A DNA stretch of 64,000 nucleotides from Pseudomonadota bacterium (GTDB taxonomy: Bacteria > Pseudomonadota > Gammaproteobacteria > Pseudomonadales > Oceanobacteraceae). A program made the position numbers and the translations under genes. The DNA lies in the NCBI GenBank assembly GCA_030145845.1, contig JAIXHJ010000005.1:1-64000 (forward strand), given 5' to 3'. This document shows positions 1 through 9,026 of this stretch, piece by piece; within the stretch, counting starts at the first letter, position 1, and each line of letters starts with the position of its first letter. The notes under the pieces are model-generated. The model worked only from the letters and a program-made list of their open reading frames with translations, was not told where the DNA came from and searched no databases.

Positions 1-84
1 GAACAGATCGCTCAGATCGAGCAGGGACTGTTGAAAATGCATAAAAAAATCCGGCATCAGGGTTCTGATACCGGATTTTCTTAA
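1..84 (+). CDS. 3' end of an unidentified gene (partial)
   Basis: The window opens inside a reading frame that stays open to a TAA at 82-84 and encodes about 27 residues rich in Gln, Glu, Ile and Leu, as in a helical C-terminus. Codon choice (cag, atc, ctg) fits the genome better in this frame than in the frame that stops at 42-44. However, a terminator-like hairpin at 44-80 lies inside this frame, and the frame ending at 42-44 would stop just before it, so the frame is not settled. No family can be named from so little sequence. Confidence 0.3.
   Translation, partial: EQIAQIEQGLLKMHKKIRHQGSDTGFS
43..81. terminator. Bidirectional rho-independent terminator
   Basis: A stem of AAAATCCGG pairs with CCGGATTTT around a short loop. 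The A-run on the left gives a U-run for minus-strand transcripts, and the T-run on the right gives one for plus-strand transcripts. It can end both the gene entering from the left edge and rsmJ from the right. Confidence 0.6.
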
Positions 85-122
85 AAGCCCGTTCGTGCAT
101 CAAATGCTTAAGTGAACAGCAT

Positions 123-146
123 TACGCCTCCGGGCGGCTTTTTTTT
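123..146 (+). terminator. Second terminator-like hairpin, plus strand
   Basis: A GC-rich hairpin (CGCC/GGCG, or GCC/GGC in an alternative pairing) is followed by eight T residues. It overlaps the last codons of rsmJ on the other strand and would act on plus-strand transcripts that pass the first hairpin. Confidence 0.45.
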
Positions 147-939
147 ATGCGCTCTCCGGAGTAAAAGGAGCCACCCTGGCATTCACATACACATCGAAGC
201 GGTTGGATTTTCCGCTGATGGCGTAAGACGGCTTTACCCCGGCAAGCGGCTCTGCTTTACGTGCCCGTTTGACCACCACCCGGCAGCGGGCACAGGCGCG
301 GGCCAGAGCCAGCAGCTGATCGGCATCGGTATCCTGACCGACCACATCGCGGAACGCCTGCATATCTTTTTTGACCTGTGCCGTCTGCTTCGGATCGTGA
401 TCAAACATAGGGTCAAGATAAACAATATCCGGCTTATCCTGCTCCCTGCCGGCAGGCTGCAGCAATTCATGACTGCTGCCGAAACTGAGGGAAATACGGC
501 CGATAATTTCCGCGATGTCCGCATCACCGGCACCCCGTTCCAGCCCATCGGCCAGCAAAGCAGCCACCAGAGGATTACGCTCCTGCGCCATCACCCGGCA
601 CCCCAGTGTTGCCAAGACAAACGAATCGCGTCCCAGCCCCGCCGTGGCATCCACCACCGACGGCTGGTACTGACCACTGACGCCAATGGCTTTGGCAATA
701 TCCTGCCCCAGCCCACCACCGAAGCGGCGGCGATGCGCTACCGCACCGGCAGAAAAATCGACCCGTACCGCCACCTTTGGTTGTTCGCCGGAGCGCAGAC
801 TCAGACCATCCTCATCCAGACAGAGATGAAATCCCGGCTCGCTGAGTGTTTCCGCCGTGGCGGATTCCAGGCCGAAACGCCGGCACCAACTGGCCGCTTT
901 ATCGGCGTATTGCGCTGACAGACAGATCAGTTCCGCCAC
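145..939 (-). CDS. rsmJ: 16S rRNA (guanine-1516-N2)-methyltransferase RsmJ
   Basis: RsmJ (formerly YhiQ) methylates G1516 of 16S rRNA in the cytoplasm using S-adenosylmethionine. The SAM-binding loop reads DATAGLGRDSF, the catalytic-type motif is YLDPMF, and the C-terminal half has the family pattern AQVKKDMQAFRDVVGQD and KSNRFDVY. The chosen GTG start at 939 follows a GAGG ribosome site by about five bases and gives 264 residues, normal for the family. An in-frame GTG at 975 would overlap uppP by 29 bases and lacks a good ribosome site. The gene follows uppP by seven bases and is probably co-transcribed with it. Confidence 0.93.
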   Translation of the reverse strand: MAELICLSAQYADKAASWCRRFGLESATAETLSEPGFHLCLDEDGLSLRSGEQPKVAVRVDFSAGAVAHRRRFGGGLGQDIAKAIGVSGQYQPSVVDATAGLGRDSFVLATLGCRVMAQERNPLVAALLADGLERGAGDADIAEIIGRISLSFGSSHELLQPAGREQDKPDIVYLDPMFDHDPKQTAQVKKDMQAFRDVVGQDTDADQLLALARACARCRVVVKRARKAEPLAGVKPSYAISGKSNRFDVYVNARVAPFTPESA

Positions 940-946
940 AACCACC

Positions 947-1744
947 TCAGACAAAGAAAGCCAGCAGAACAACACCCAGAATCAGCCGGTAAATGACGAA
1001 CGGCAGCATCCCGATACGGTTAATAAAGGCGAGAAAATAATAAATACACAACCAGGCACTGACCGCTGAAACAGCAATACCGATGACAATTGCACTCCAG
1101 TCGACCGGCAGTACAGAATCCATCAGTTCAAGCGTTTTCAGTCCGCCGGCCGCAAGAATCAGCGGTACTGACAGCAGAAAGGAAAAGCGGGCAGCATCCA
1201 CACGCTGCAGGCCGAGAAATAATGCCGCCGTCATCGTAATGCCGGAACGGGAAGTACCCGGTATCAGCGCCAGCGCCTGCGCAATACCGATAATCAGTGC
1301 CATGGTCAGGGTCATACGCACCAGCGTCAGCTGTCCGCCTTTACGGCGGTCCGCCAGACCCAACAGAATACCAAAGCCAATGGTGGCCCAGGCAATGACA
1401 TTGACCGAACGCAGATTGTCCTCAATCCAGCCATCAAGTAATAACCCGGCCAGTCCGGCAGGAATGGTGGCCAGACCAACATACCAGGCCAGCCTGGCAT
1501 CAGCCGATGGCTGACGGCTGAAGCCGGTGGTTACCCAGCCACGGATTAATTTCAGGATGTCGGCGCGGAAATACAGAATAACGGCCAGCAGTGTGCCGAC
1601 ATGAACCGCCACATCAAAGGCCAGCCCCTGATCCTGCCAGCCCAGCAGTTCCGAGGGCAGAATAAGATGAGCGGAACTGGAAATAGGCAGAAATTCAGTC
1701 AGCCCCTGCAGCAGCGCCAGAACAATAATCTCGATCAGATCCAC
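947..1744 (-). CDS. uppP: Undecaprenyl-diphosphatase UppP (BacA)
   Basis: This integral membrane phosphatase recycles undecaprenyl pyrophosphate to the monophosphate carrier used for peptidoglycan and other envelope polymers; over-expression gives bacitracin resistance. The 265-residue product has the two family signatures: an N-terminal glutamate-rich one (LQGLTEFLPISSSAHL) and the later PGTSRSG motif. Several hydrophobic membrane segments lie between and after them. The start is GTG, preceded by an AAGGAAA ribosome site. It lies just upstream of rsmJ on the same strand. Confidence 0.96.
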   Translation of the reverse strand: MDLIEIIVLALLQGLTEFLPISSSAHLILPSELLGWQDQGLAFDVAVHVGTLLAVILYFRADILKLIRGWVTTGFSRQPSADARLAWYVGLATIPAGLAGLLLDGWIEDNLRSVNVIAWATIGFGILLGLADRRKGGQLTLVRMTLTMALIIGIAQALALIPGTSRSGITMTAALFLGLQRVDAARFSFLLSVPLILAAGGLKTLELMDSVLPVDWSAIVIGIAVSAVSAWLCIYYFLAFINRIGMLPFVIYRLILGVVLLAFFV

Positions 1745-1853
1745 GGATGTATTTCCTTTTTTAAGACCGGCGGCTTATCCGCCCGGGCCTGTTATTGATA
1801 AAAGCGGTGATTGCAGCCAGAGAAAACAGGCCCTGACAGACATGTCCTGTATT

Positions 1854-2543
1854 TCAGCGCTTCAGCAGGCTGGGCTGTTCATCCAGTTTTTTCCAGGCAA
1901 CAGAATCGCGCAGATACACCGGCTGATGGTTATCCATGTCGCCGAATTGCCCGGCCTGCCATAACGGCCACGCCAGCTGCAGCATAATATCGGCAGTCGG
2001 TTGCACTGCATTCCATGTCTGCGCAAGATCTGCAGCGAACGGCAAAGTCAGCCCGTCGCCGGCCAGAATACCGCCGTAACCGCTGATCTGCTGAAGGAAA
2101 AGTTCCGGTGTTCCCACGTGTTCCTGACCACTCAGACGGCACAGATCGCCGTCGCGTTCATACAGGCCCCAGAAAACTTCGCCCATATGCGCGTCCATGA
2201 CGGCCATCACCTGCTGTTCGCTGGTGTGATTAAAAACATACTGGGCAACAGCCTGCAGAGAAGATATTCCGGCCACCGGCAGCTCCAGTGCCATGGCAAT
2301 GCCCTGCATAACAGAAGCAGCAATACGGATACCGGTAAAAGAACCTGGCCCACGGCCATAAGCAATGGCAGACAGATCGTGACGTGCCACACCCGCCGAA
2401 GTCAGTAATTCATCCACCATGGGTAATAAACGCTGGGCATGTCGTCTGGGCTGATCTTCCGTGAGATGCCAGCGCTGCGTCTCATCTCCCAATGCAACCG
2501 AACAGAGGGAAGAAGAGGCATCAAGGACTAATAGAAATGACAT
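1854..2543 (-). CDS. tsaB: tRNA N6-threonylcarbamoyladenosine biosynthesis protein TsaB
   Basis: TsaB is the non-catalytic partner of TsaD in the TsaBDE complex that makes t6A37 in ANN-decoding tRNAs. The N-terminus (VLDASSSLCSVALG) is the ASKHA-fold strand-loop-strand, and the GPGSFTGIRIA motif is diagnostic. The ATG at 2543 gives 229 residues, the usual length; the frame is open 24 codons further upstream, but that stretch has no family similarity. It is separated from uppP by about 110 bases that contain a long-looped inverted repeat (GGGCCTGTT / AACAGGCCC). Confidence 0.95.
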   Translation of the reverse strand: MSFLLVLDASSSLCSVALGDETQRWHLTEDQPRRHAQRLLPMVDELLTSAGVARHDLSAIAYGRGPGSFTGIRIAASVMQGIAMALELPVAGISSLQAVAQYVFNHTSEQQVMAVMDAHMGEVFWGLYERDGDLCRLSGQEHVGTPELFLQQISGYGGILAGDGLTLPFAADLAQTWNAVQPTADIMLQLAWPLWQAGQFGDMDNHQPVYLRDSVAWKKLDEQPSLLKR

Positions 2544-2622
2544 AACAGTTACCTGTAAGAGACGGCGGTATTGTACACAGGGCAGACTTATCCCTTCCAC
2601 CCGTCCTGCCGGCAAACAGGCA

Positions 2623-2648
2623 TAAAAAAGCCCGGCATTGCCGGGCTT
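2623..2648 (-). terminator. Terminator of the histone-H1-like gene
   Basis: A perfect stem AAGCCCGGC / GCCGGGCTT with a three-base loop is followed on the minus strand by six T residues. It starts a few bases after the stop codon of the H1-like gene. Confidence 0.85.
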
Positions 2649-2653
2649 CTTTA

Positions 2654-3520
2654 TCAGCCTTCCGCTTTAACTTCAGCTTTGGCCTTTGGTGGACGACCAC
2701 GACGCTTAGGCGCTGCGGCAGTCGCTGCAGGCTTGGCTTTCGCCTTAGCCGGACGACCACGTTTTTTCGGTGCTGCTGCAGGTGCTGTCGCCGGAGCAGT
2801 TGCTGCTTTTGGCGGACGGCCACGCTTTTTAGGCGCTGCGGCGGCTGCCGGAGCTGCTTTTGCCGGACGGCCACGTTTTTTCGGAGCCGCTGCGGTTGCT
2901 GTTTTGGCTTTGGCCGGACGACCACGCTTTTTCGGTGCTGCAGTCGCTGCTTTTTCAGTCGCAGTTGCTTTCGCTTTCAGCTGTTTCGCTGCAGTTTTGG
3001 CTTTTGCATGCTGTTTGGTCGCATGAGCCTTAACTTTGGCTGCATCCTGCTTGGCGCGTGATGATTTCCACTTGGATTCAAACACTGCCAGTGCTTTAGC
3101 CAGATCAGCTTCAGCTTTCTCAGCCAGGGTGGAAGCAAATTCTTCAACCGCATGAGTGGCTTTCAGCATCACTTCTTCAGCTTTTGCTTCAATACGGGCT
3201 GCTTTAACAGCAATGCTCGCAGTGCGTACATCAGCTTTAAGTGCCTGCAGTTTTTCTTTTTCTGCTTTAACTTTTGCAGAAGCTGTTGCTACTGCACGCT
3301 TGGCAGCGGCTGTTGCTTTAGCAGAAACTTTCGCTTTGGCAGCTTCCAGTTTTTTAGCAGCAGCGTCTACTTTAGCCTGCTGAGAAGTGACAGCGGCAGC
3401 TGCCTTTTCTGCAGCTTTCTCTGCTTTTGCCACAACTACCGGTACTTCGTTTGCAGGTGCTGCTTTGGCAGCTGCCGGCTTACGACCGCGTTTGGCTGGA
3501 GCTTTTTTAGGTCTGGCCAT
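2654..3520 (-). CDS. Alanine/lysine-rich histone H1-like protein with AT-hook repeats (AlgP-like)
   Basis: The 288-residue product is almost entirely Ala, Lys, Pro, Arg, Gln and Glu. The first residues (MARPKKAPAKRGRKPA) carry one AT-hook-like block. Residues about 30-190 are an Ala/Lys/Glu-rich, probably helical or coiled-coil region. The last 90 residues hold five copies of a unit built on KKRGRPxKA, where RGRP is the core that inserts in the minor groove of AT-rich DNA. This layout is known from bacterial H1-like proteins such as AlgP/AlgR3 of Pseudomonas, so a chromosome-compacting or regulatory DNA-binding role is likely. The ATG at 3520 has an AGAGGA ribosome site. Exact homology cannot be settled because composition dominates the sequence. 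Confidence 0.8.
   Translation of the reverse strand: MARPKKAPAKRGRKPAAAKAAPANEVPVVVAKAEKAAEKAAAAVTSQQAKVDAAAKKLEAAKAKVSAKATAAAKRAVATASAKVKAEKEKLQALKADVRTASIAVKAARIEAKAEEVMLKATHAVEEFASTLAEKAEADLAKALAVFESKWKSSRAKQDAAKVKAHATKQHAKAKTAAKQLKAKATATEKAATAAPKKRGRPAKAKTATAAAPKKRGRPAKAAPAAAAAPKKRGRPPKAATAPATAPAAAPKKRGRPAKAKAKPAATAAAPKRRGRPPKAKAEVKAEG
2685..2945 (-). repeat. Five direct repeats encoding AT-hook units
   Basis: Five imperfect copies of a 30-60 base unit encode (A)PKKRGRP(A/P)KA followed by Ala/Thr/Pro-rich spacers of different length. The bases coding for the RGRP core are the best conserved part. Such arrays change copy number easily by recombination or slippage. Confidence 0.8.
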
Positions 3521-3571
3521 AGGTATTTTCCTCTGGAGGTTTTCCTGATCAGGTATTAACACGCTAGCACA

Positions 3572-3602
3572 ATTATATATATGCTTCAGCTAACGGAAGC
3601 AA
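3572..3602 (-). promoter_or_regulatory. Putative sigma-70 promoter of the H1-like gene
   Basis: On the minus strand TTGCTT (3597-3602) is followed by TATATA/TATAAT (3572-3579); spacing is 17 to the first hexamer and 19 to the second. It lies about 55 bases upstream of the ATG in a very AT-rich stretch. Confidence 0.5.
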
Positions 3603-4156
3603 TAATAGTATTTTTATTATAAAAAACCAAAAAAATAATGGCTTATCACGGCATTTTTCCCGCTTTTTACCATTAATTCCCCTTTTCCGCATATCCGGCC
3701 ATGCCAAACCGCACATTTATATGATGCAGATCAGGCTAATGCCGCTGCCGGTAATATTTCAGAACTCCCGCTCACTATATTTAACCTCCGGCTTTATTTA
3801 GCGGCTTAATATTTCCCGGACCTTATAAAAAATAAAAACGGAGCATCTCAGCAGACCTCTTTGTGCCACCTAAGTCATTGAATACTATGGAGTTGTTTAA
3901 AATCGTCCGGCCATCACACGAAAATCTTAACGGCTGCATAAAAACTGCCTGGAGGCATTGTCTGGTAAGCGGCATTAACCGCTAAGCGGGATCATGAATA
4001 ACCCGGGGAAGCTCGCGTGCAGAGTTATGCAGAAGCTTTTTAAGTAAAACTACGAAGCCGGAAGCGGGCCTTACTTCAGCCATCAGCAGAGGCTGTCGTC
4101 AGTTGACGGGTAAAGCCGGCCAGCCGACAGCTTTCCGAGCACTGACCGACAGACAT
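3603..4156. other. Gene-poor interval with a possible structured plus-strand transcript
   Basis: No convincing protein gene is seen here. The first half is AT-rich upstream sequence of the H1-like gene. On the plus strand TTGTGC (3861-3866), 16 bases and TACTAT (3883-3888) resemble a sigma-70 promoter. Downstream are several inverted repeats (AGCGG/CCGCT near 3969-3984, CAGCC/GGCTG near 4078-4096, GCTGTCG 4092-4098 with CGACAGC 4125-4131), and then the adk terminator hairpin, which could also stop a plus-strand RNA. It could be a small RNA of about 290 bases, or decayed sequence. It does not resemble 6S RNA, tmRNA or RNase P RNA. Confidence 0.3.
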
Positions 4157-4180
4157 AAAAAAAGGGCCTGACGGCCCTTT
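4157..4180 (-). terminator. Terminator of adk
   Basis: A perfect stem AAAGGGCC / GGCCCTTT with a four-base loop is followed by a run of T residues on the minus strand, 20 bases past the adk stop codon. Confidence 0.85.
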
Positions 4181-4201
4181 CTTGCGGTTCTGAGAACCCT
4201 T

Positions 4202-4939
<738 letters not shown>

Positions 4940-5061
4940 CTAACCTTACTCTGCCCTTAGGCTTTGCTCAAGTCATTGTGAAGAAAAAGCCGGCCGGCGT
5001 ACGCCAGACTTTGGTATAGAAAAGAAGGCATGTACGCGCCAGCCCTGCCGGCGCGCGGGAT

Positions 5062-7716
5062 TCAGCCGGTATTGCGCATACCGGCGGCAATTCCGGCCAT
5101 GGTTACCTTGAGAGCGCGCTCCACATCCTCACTGATTACCTCCTGATCCTGGCGCTCGCGGAACAGCAGTTCAGCCTGCAGATAATGCAGCGGGTCGGTG
5201 TAGGGATCGCGTACGCTCATCGACTGTTGCAACGCCAGATTGTTCTGCAGCAGCGTCTGCTGATCTTTTACCTGCAGCACCAGCTCACGGATCAGGTCGA
5301 GCCGCATCCGTAACTGACTGCCCAGCGGCTGCAGTTCTGCTTCCACCAGCCGGCTTTCATAATACTGAGCGATGGCCGGGTCCGCTTTCGACAGCACCAT
5401 TTCCAGCATATCAATATAGGTACGGAAGAAAGGCCAGTTGTTATACATATCCTGCAGCTGCGTCAGCCGGCCCTGTCCGACCGGGCCATCCAGTGCTTCA
5501 TCCGAGCCCAGCCAGGCGGGCAGCATCAGCCGCATCTGCGTCCAGGCAAAAATCCAGGGAATGGCCCGCAGCGTTTCAATACCACCACCACTGCGGCGGC
5601 GCGCCGGCCGGCTGCCCAGTGCCAGCTTACCCAGTTCCTGCTCCGGCGTTGCGGCACGGAAATAACGCACAAACTCCGGCGTATCCCTGACCATAGCACG
5701 GTAAGACTTCACCCCTGCCGCCGCCAGCTCCTCCATGGTTTCACGCCATTGCGGACGCGGCGCTTCCGGCGGCAGCAGATTGGCCTCCAGCACCGCCGAG
5801 ATGTACACCCGCAGGTTACGGATGGCCACATCCGGCAGGCCGAACTTAAAGCGGATCATCTCTCCCTGTTCGGTAACCCGCAGGCCACCGGCAACCGAGC
5901 CGGGCGGCTGTGACAGAATCGCGCGGTGCGCCGGGCCACCACCCCGGCCGACACTGCCACCGCGGCCATGAAACAGACGCAGGCGGATCCCTTTTTCGGC
6001 AGCGACCCGCGATAAAGCTTCCTGGGCACGGTACTGAGCCCAGACGGCCGCCAGCTGACCGGCATCCTTGGATGAGTCGGAATAGCCGATCATGACCTGC
6101 TGATGGCCCCGGCTGTATTCGCGGTACCAGTCCACCGACCAGAGTTTTTCCATCCGGGGAGCCGACTGCTCCAGATCACTCAGGGTCTCAAACAGAGGCA
6201 CCACCGGCATATGGTCGCGCACACCACAGGCCTGTAATAACAGCACCACGGTGAGTACATCCGACGGTTCACTGGCCATGGAAATAATGTAACAGGACAC
6301 CCCGTCGCCGGCTTTGGTCGCCAGCACCTGCATGGTATCCAGAACTTCCTGTACCTCCGCCGACGGCTGCCAGCGGTTGGGAATCAATGGTCTGCGCGAC
6401 TGCAGCTCTGTCAGCAGAAACTGCTGTTTCTTTTCTTCCGGCCAGGCACGGTAATCGCCCATGCCATAAAATTCGCAGATTTCTGCCATGACATCAGTAT
6501 GGCGGGTCGACTCCTGCCGCACATCCAGCCGTACCAGTGTCAGACCGAAGCAGGCCACACGGCGGATGGTATCCAACAGGCCGGTTTCCGCCACGCCGCC
6601 CAGCCCCTGTTCCGTCAGGCTGTGATAACACTGCAACAGTGGCTGCAGCAGTTCGTCTTCATCCACCAGCGGGCTGGCCTCACACGCCTCCCCGCGGGCC
6701 TGAGCAGCGGCCCAGAGTTTGGTCTGTTCCAGACGTTCACGCAGCCGGTGCATACAGGCACGATAGGGTTCCGCGTCGTTTTCGCCCAGTGTACGGCGGA
6801 ATTCCGCCGTCGCTTCTGTCATTGACAACTGCATGCCCAGCACTTCGATATCACGCAGAAACAGATCCGCCGCCATCCAGCGTGCCAGATACAGCACTTC
6901 CCGGGTCACACCTGAGGTCACGTTCGGGTTGCCGTCGCGGTCGCCGCCCATCCAGGATGAAAAGCGCACCGGCGCCGCCGTCAGCGGCAAACGCTCAGCG
7001 CCCCGCTGCTGCAACTCCGAATCAAGGCTGCGCATCAGACGCGGTACGGCTTCCCAGAGGGAATTTTCGATAACGGCAAAGCCCCATTTGGCTTCATCCA
7101 CCGCCGTCGGCCGCACCTGGCGGATTTCATCGGTGAACCATATTTCTTCAATCACGGCCGCCAGCCGCTGCTCCAGTTGCGGTAACCCCGGATGGTCTGC
7201 CCGCAGGTCATCGCGCTGCTGCAGCAGGTGTGCAATCAGATCGTATTTCTGAATCAGGGTACGGCGGGTAATTTCCGTCGGGTGGGCGGTCAGCACCAGC
7301 TCGATATTCACGTCGGCAACCTGCTGACTGAGGCCGCTGCCATCCAGTCCTTTCTGCTGCAGCCGGTCGAGTAACTGGGTAAACATCTGTTCGACTTCGT
7401 CGTCAGCGGCATTGCCGCGCCGCCAGCTGACGCCGTGCTGCTGTTCAGCAATATTGGCCAGATTAAGGAATTGATTAAAACCGCGGACCACAGGGACCAG
7501 AGCATCGTCCGGCATGGTTTTCAGCAACGCCAGCAGACGGTCGCGTTCGGCATGATCCCCGCTACGGGCTTTTTTCGCCTGTTTACGGATATCTTCAATC
7601 CGCTTCAGCATTTCTTCGCCGTACTGATTGCGGATGGTACTGCCGAGCAGGTTTCCCAGCAGCCTTACTTTATCGCGCAATAATGAATCCAGTTCGAATG
7701 CCTGCCCTGTGCTCAT
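5062..7716 (-). CDS. ppc: Phosphoenolpyruvate carboxylase
   Basis: Ppc carboxylates phosphoenolpyruvate with bicarbonate to oxaloacetate and so refills the TCA cycle. The 884-residue length matches the bacterial enzyme. Visible signatures are LTAHPTEITRRT with the catalytic His, GYSDSSKDAG, the glycine-rich loop FHGRGGSVGRGGGP, and the conserved C-terminus ending in MRNTG, which forms part of the allosteric and active-site region. The ATG at 7716 follows an AGGAG ribosome site; five extra codons upstream are unlikely to be used. It is transcribed divergently from the small gene at 7875. Confidence 0.97.
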   Translation of the reverse strand: MSTGQAFELDSLLRDKVRLLGNLLGSTIRNQYGEEMLKRIEDIRKQAKKARSGDHAERDRLLALLKTMPDDALVPVVRGFNQFLNLANIAEQQHGVSWRRGNAADDEVEQMFTQLLDRLQQKGLDGSGLSQQVADVNIELVLTAHPTEITRRTLIQKYDLIAHLLQQRDDLRADHPGLPQLEQRLAAVIEEIWFTDEIRQVRPTAVDEAKWGFAVIENSLWEAVPRLMRSLDSELQQRGAERLPLTAAPVRFSSWMGGDRDGNPNVTSGVTREVLYLARWMAADLFLRDIEVLGMQLSMTEATAEFRRTLGENDAEPYRACMHRLRERLEQTKLWAAAQARGEACEASPLVDEDELLQPLLQCYHSLTEQGLGGVAETGLLDTIRRVACFGLTLVRLDVRQESTRHTDVMAEICEFYGMGDYRAWPEEKKQQFLLTELQSRRPLIPNRWQPSAEVQEVLDTMQVLATKAGDGVSCYIISMASEPSDVLTVVLLLQACGVRDHMPVVPLFETLSDLEQSAPRMEKLWSVDWYREYSRGHQQVMIGYSDSSKDAGQLAAVWAQYRAQEALSRVAAEKGIRLRLFHGRGGSVGRGGGPAHRAILSQPPGSVAGGLRVTEQGEMIRFKFGLPDVAIRNLRVYISAVLEANLLPPEAPRPQWRETMEELAAAGVKSYRAMVRDTPEFVRYFRAATPEQELGKLALGSRPARRRSGGGIETLRAIPWIFAWTQMRLMLPAWLGSDEALDGPVGQGRLTQLQDMYNNWPFFRTYIDMLEMVLSKADPAIAQYYESRLVEAELQPLGSQLRMRLDLIRELVLQVKDQQTLLQNNLALQQSMSVRDPYTDPLHYLQAELLFRERQDQEVISEDVERALKVTMAGIAAGMRNTG

Positions 7717-7874
7717 AACCACTCCTGCCAAACGATTCAGACTGCTTTCACCATAACCTCACTACCCGGCAATTGCATCTTTTGTCAGCATTCCGGTAAC
7801 AGAATGTTGACCTTGAAACCAATCTCCGTCATTCGCATCTACACTGGAAGAATATCCCCGGGAAAGGAGTCACC

Positions 7875-8201
7875 ATGAAAGCATCCGAACTGTTAAACCA
7901 CTGGGAAAAAGAGTTTGGCGAGCCGCTGTCAGAGACGCGCTATGAGCTGCCACTCAATGAGAAAGATGCCGCCCGTGTCGAAGCGCTGGCTGAAATGTTT
8001 CCGGGCTGCAGCCGGGAGCAGTTACTGCGTGATCTGGTCAGCGCCGCCTTATCAGACCTGACCAGCAGTTTTCCTTATATTGCCGGCGATAAGGTAGTGG
8101 CGCAGGATGAGGATGGTTATCCGGTGTATGAAGATGTCGGGCCGACGCCTCAGTTTCTGAAGCTGACCCGTAAGCATCTGCACAGCCTGCAAAAGCACTG
8201 A
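7875..8201 (+). CDS. Conserved small protein of unknown function
   Basis: This 108-residue cytoplasmic protein has no signal peptide or membrane segment. The C-terminal part contains a GDKVVAQDEDGYPVYEDVGPTPQF stretch of the kind seen in a small family of pseudomonads and relatives; members are sometimes labelled as a pilus tip component, a name I know of no evidence for. The N-terminal half looks helical. A strong AAAGGAG ribosome site precedes the ATG. It is divergent from ppc and converges on mazG with only nine bases between the stop codons. Confidence 0.75.
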   Translation: MKASELLNHWEKEFGEPLSETRYELPLNEKDAARVEALAEMFPGCSREQLLRDLVSAALSDLTSSFPYIAGDKVVAQDEDGYPVYEDVGPTPQFLKLTRKHLHSLQKH

Positions 8202-8210
8202 ACAAAGCGG

Positions 8211-9026
8211 TCAGTTTTTTTCCTGGCGTTTGGCTTCGCGCCAGGCGTGTTCCATTGCCTCCGGTGTGGCGGCTTCCCAGCCACCAGCGGCCGTTATCTG
8301 TTGCTCAACGCTGGCAAAACGAGAACTGAAACGCTGATTGGTACCCCGCAGGGCGACTTCGGGGTCCACTTTCATATGGCGCGCCAGATTGGTTACGGCA
8401 AACAGCAGATCACCGATTTCGTCTTCCACCCGCTGCCGGTCAGTACCGCCCAGCTCCGCTTTCACTTCATCCAGTTCCTCATGGATTTTATCCACAACGC
8501 CCTGAATATCGTTCCAGTCAAAACCGACGGATGCGGCTTTTTTCTGCAGTTTGACCGCCCGGGTCATGGCCGGCAGAGTCACCGGAACATCGCTGAGAAG
8601 ACTCCGGGGTTCAGACGCCGGCTTCAGCGCCTTTTCCTGCTGCTTGATTGCATCCCAGTTAGCGTTGATTTCAGCTTCCTGTGGTGACACCGCCGGGTCG
8701 CGCTCACTGCGCAGCGTAGCGGCCGGAAAAACATGCGGATGCCGGCGGATCAGTTTTTCCACCAGCCGGTGAATAATTGAACCAACATTAAACAGCTGTT
8801 GTTCATCCGCCATCTGGCCGTAAAAAATTACCTGAAACAACAGATCGCCCAGCTCTTCTTCCAGATGCGGCCAGTCCTGCCGTTCAATGGCATCGGCCAC
8901 TTCATAGGCCTCTTCCAGTGTATGTGGCAGCACACTGGCAAAATCCTGTTTCAGATCCCACGGGCAGCCCGTCTGCGGATCACGCAGACGACGCATCAGA
9001 TACAACAGATCATCCAGCTGATACAT
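8211..9026 (-). CDS. mazG: Nucleoside triphosphate pyrophosphohydrolase MazG
   Basis: MazG hydrolyses NTPs and dNTPs to monophosphates and pyrophosphate, and in E. coli affects ppGpp levels. The 271-residue product has the tandem arrangement of two MazG domains. The N-terminal one shows CPWDLKQDF and the metal-binding EEAYEV...EELGDLLFQV pattern; the C-terminal one shows HEELDEVKAE...EIGDLLFAV. The ATG overlaps the relA stop codon by one base (TGATG), so translation is probably coupled to relA. Confidence 0.96.
   Translation of the reverse strand: MYQLDDLLYLMRRLRDPQTGCPWDLKQDFASVLPHTLEEAYEVADAIERQDWPHLEEELGDLLFQVIFYGQMADEQQLFNVGSIIHRLVEKLIRRHPHVFPAATLRSERDPAVSPQEAEINANWDAIKQQEKALKPASEPRSLLSDVPVTLPAMTRAVKLQKKAASVGFDWNDIQGVVDKIHEELDEVKAELGGTDRQRVEDEIGDLLFAVTNLARHMKVDPEVALRGTNQRFSSRFASVEQQITAAGGWEAATPEAMEHAWREAKRQEKN

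Noticed and set aside
1783..1840. Long-looped inverted repeat GGGCCTGTT / AACAGGCCC between tsaB and uppP as a riboswitch or attenuator
   Set aside because: Only one stem, a loop of about 40 bases, no T-run and no known riboswitch core; not enough to call a regulatory RNA.
2685..2945. CRISPR-like array suggested by regular repeats
   Set aside because: The repeats lie inside the H1-like coding region, encode AT-hook units in frame, and the intervening sequences are Ala-rich coding linkers, not spacers.
3887..3985. A 32-codon plus-strand frame in the gap before adk
   Set aside because: No ribosome site upstream of its ATG, no recognisable similarity, and it overlaps inverted repeats better explained as RNA structure or chance.
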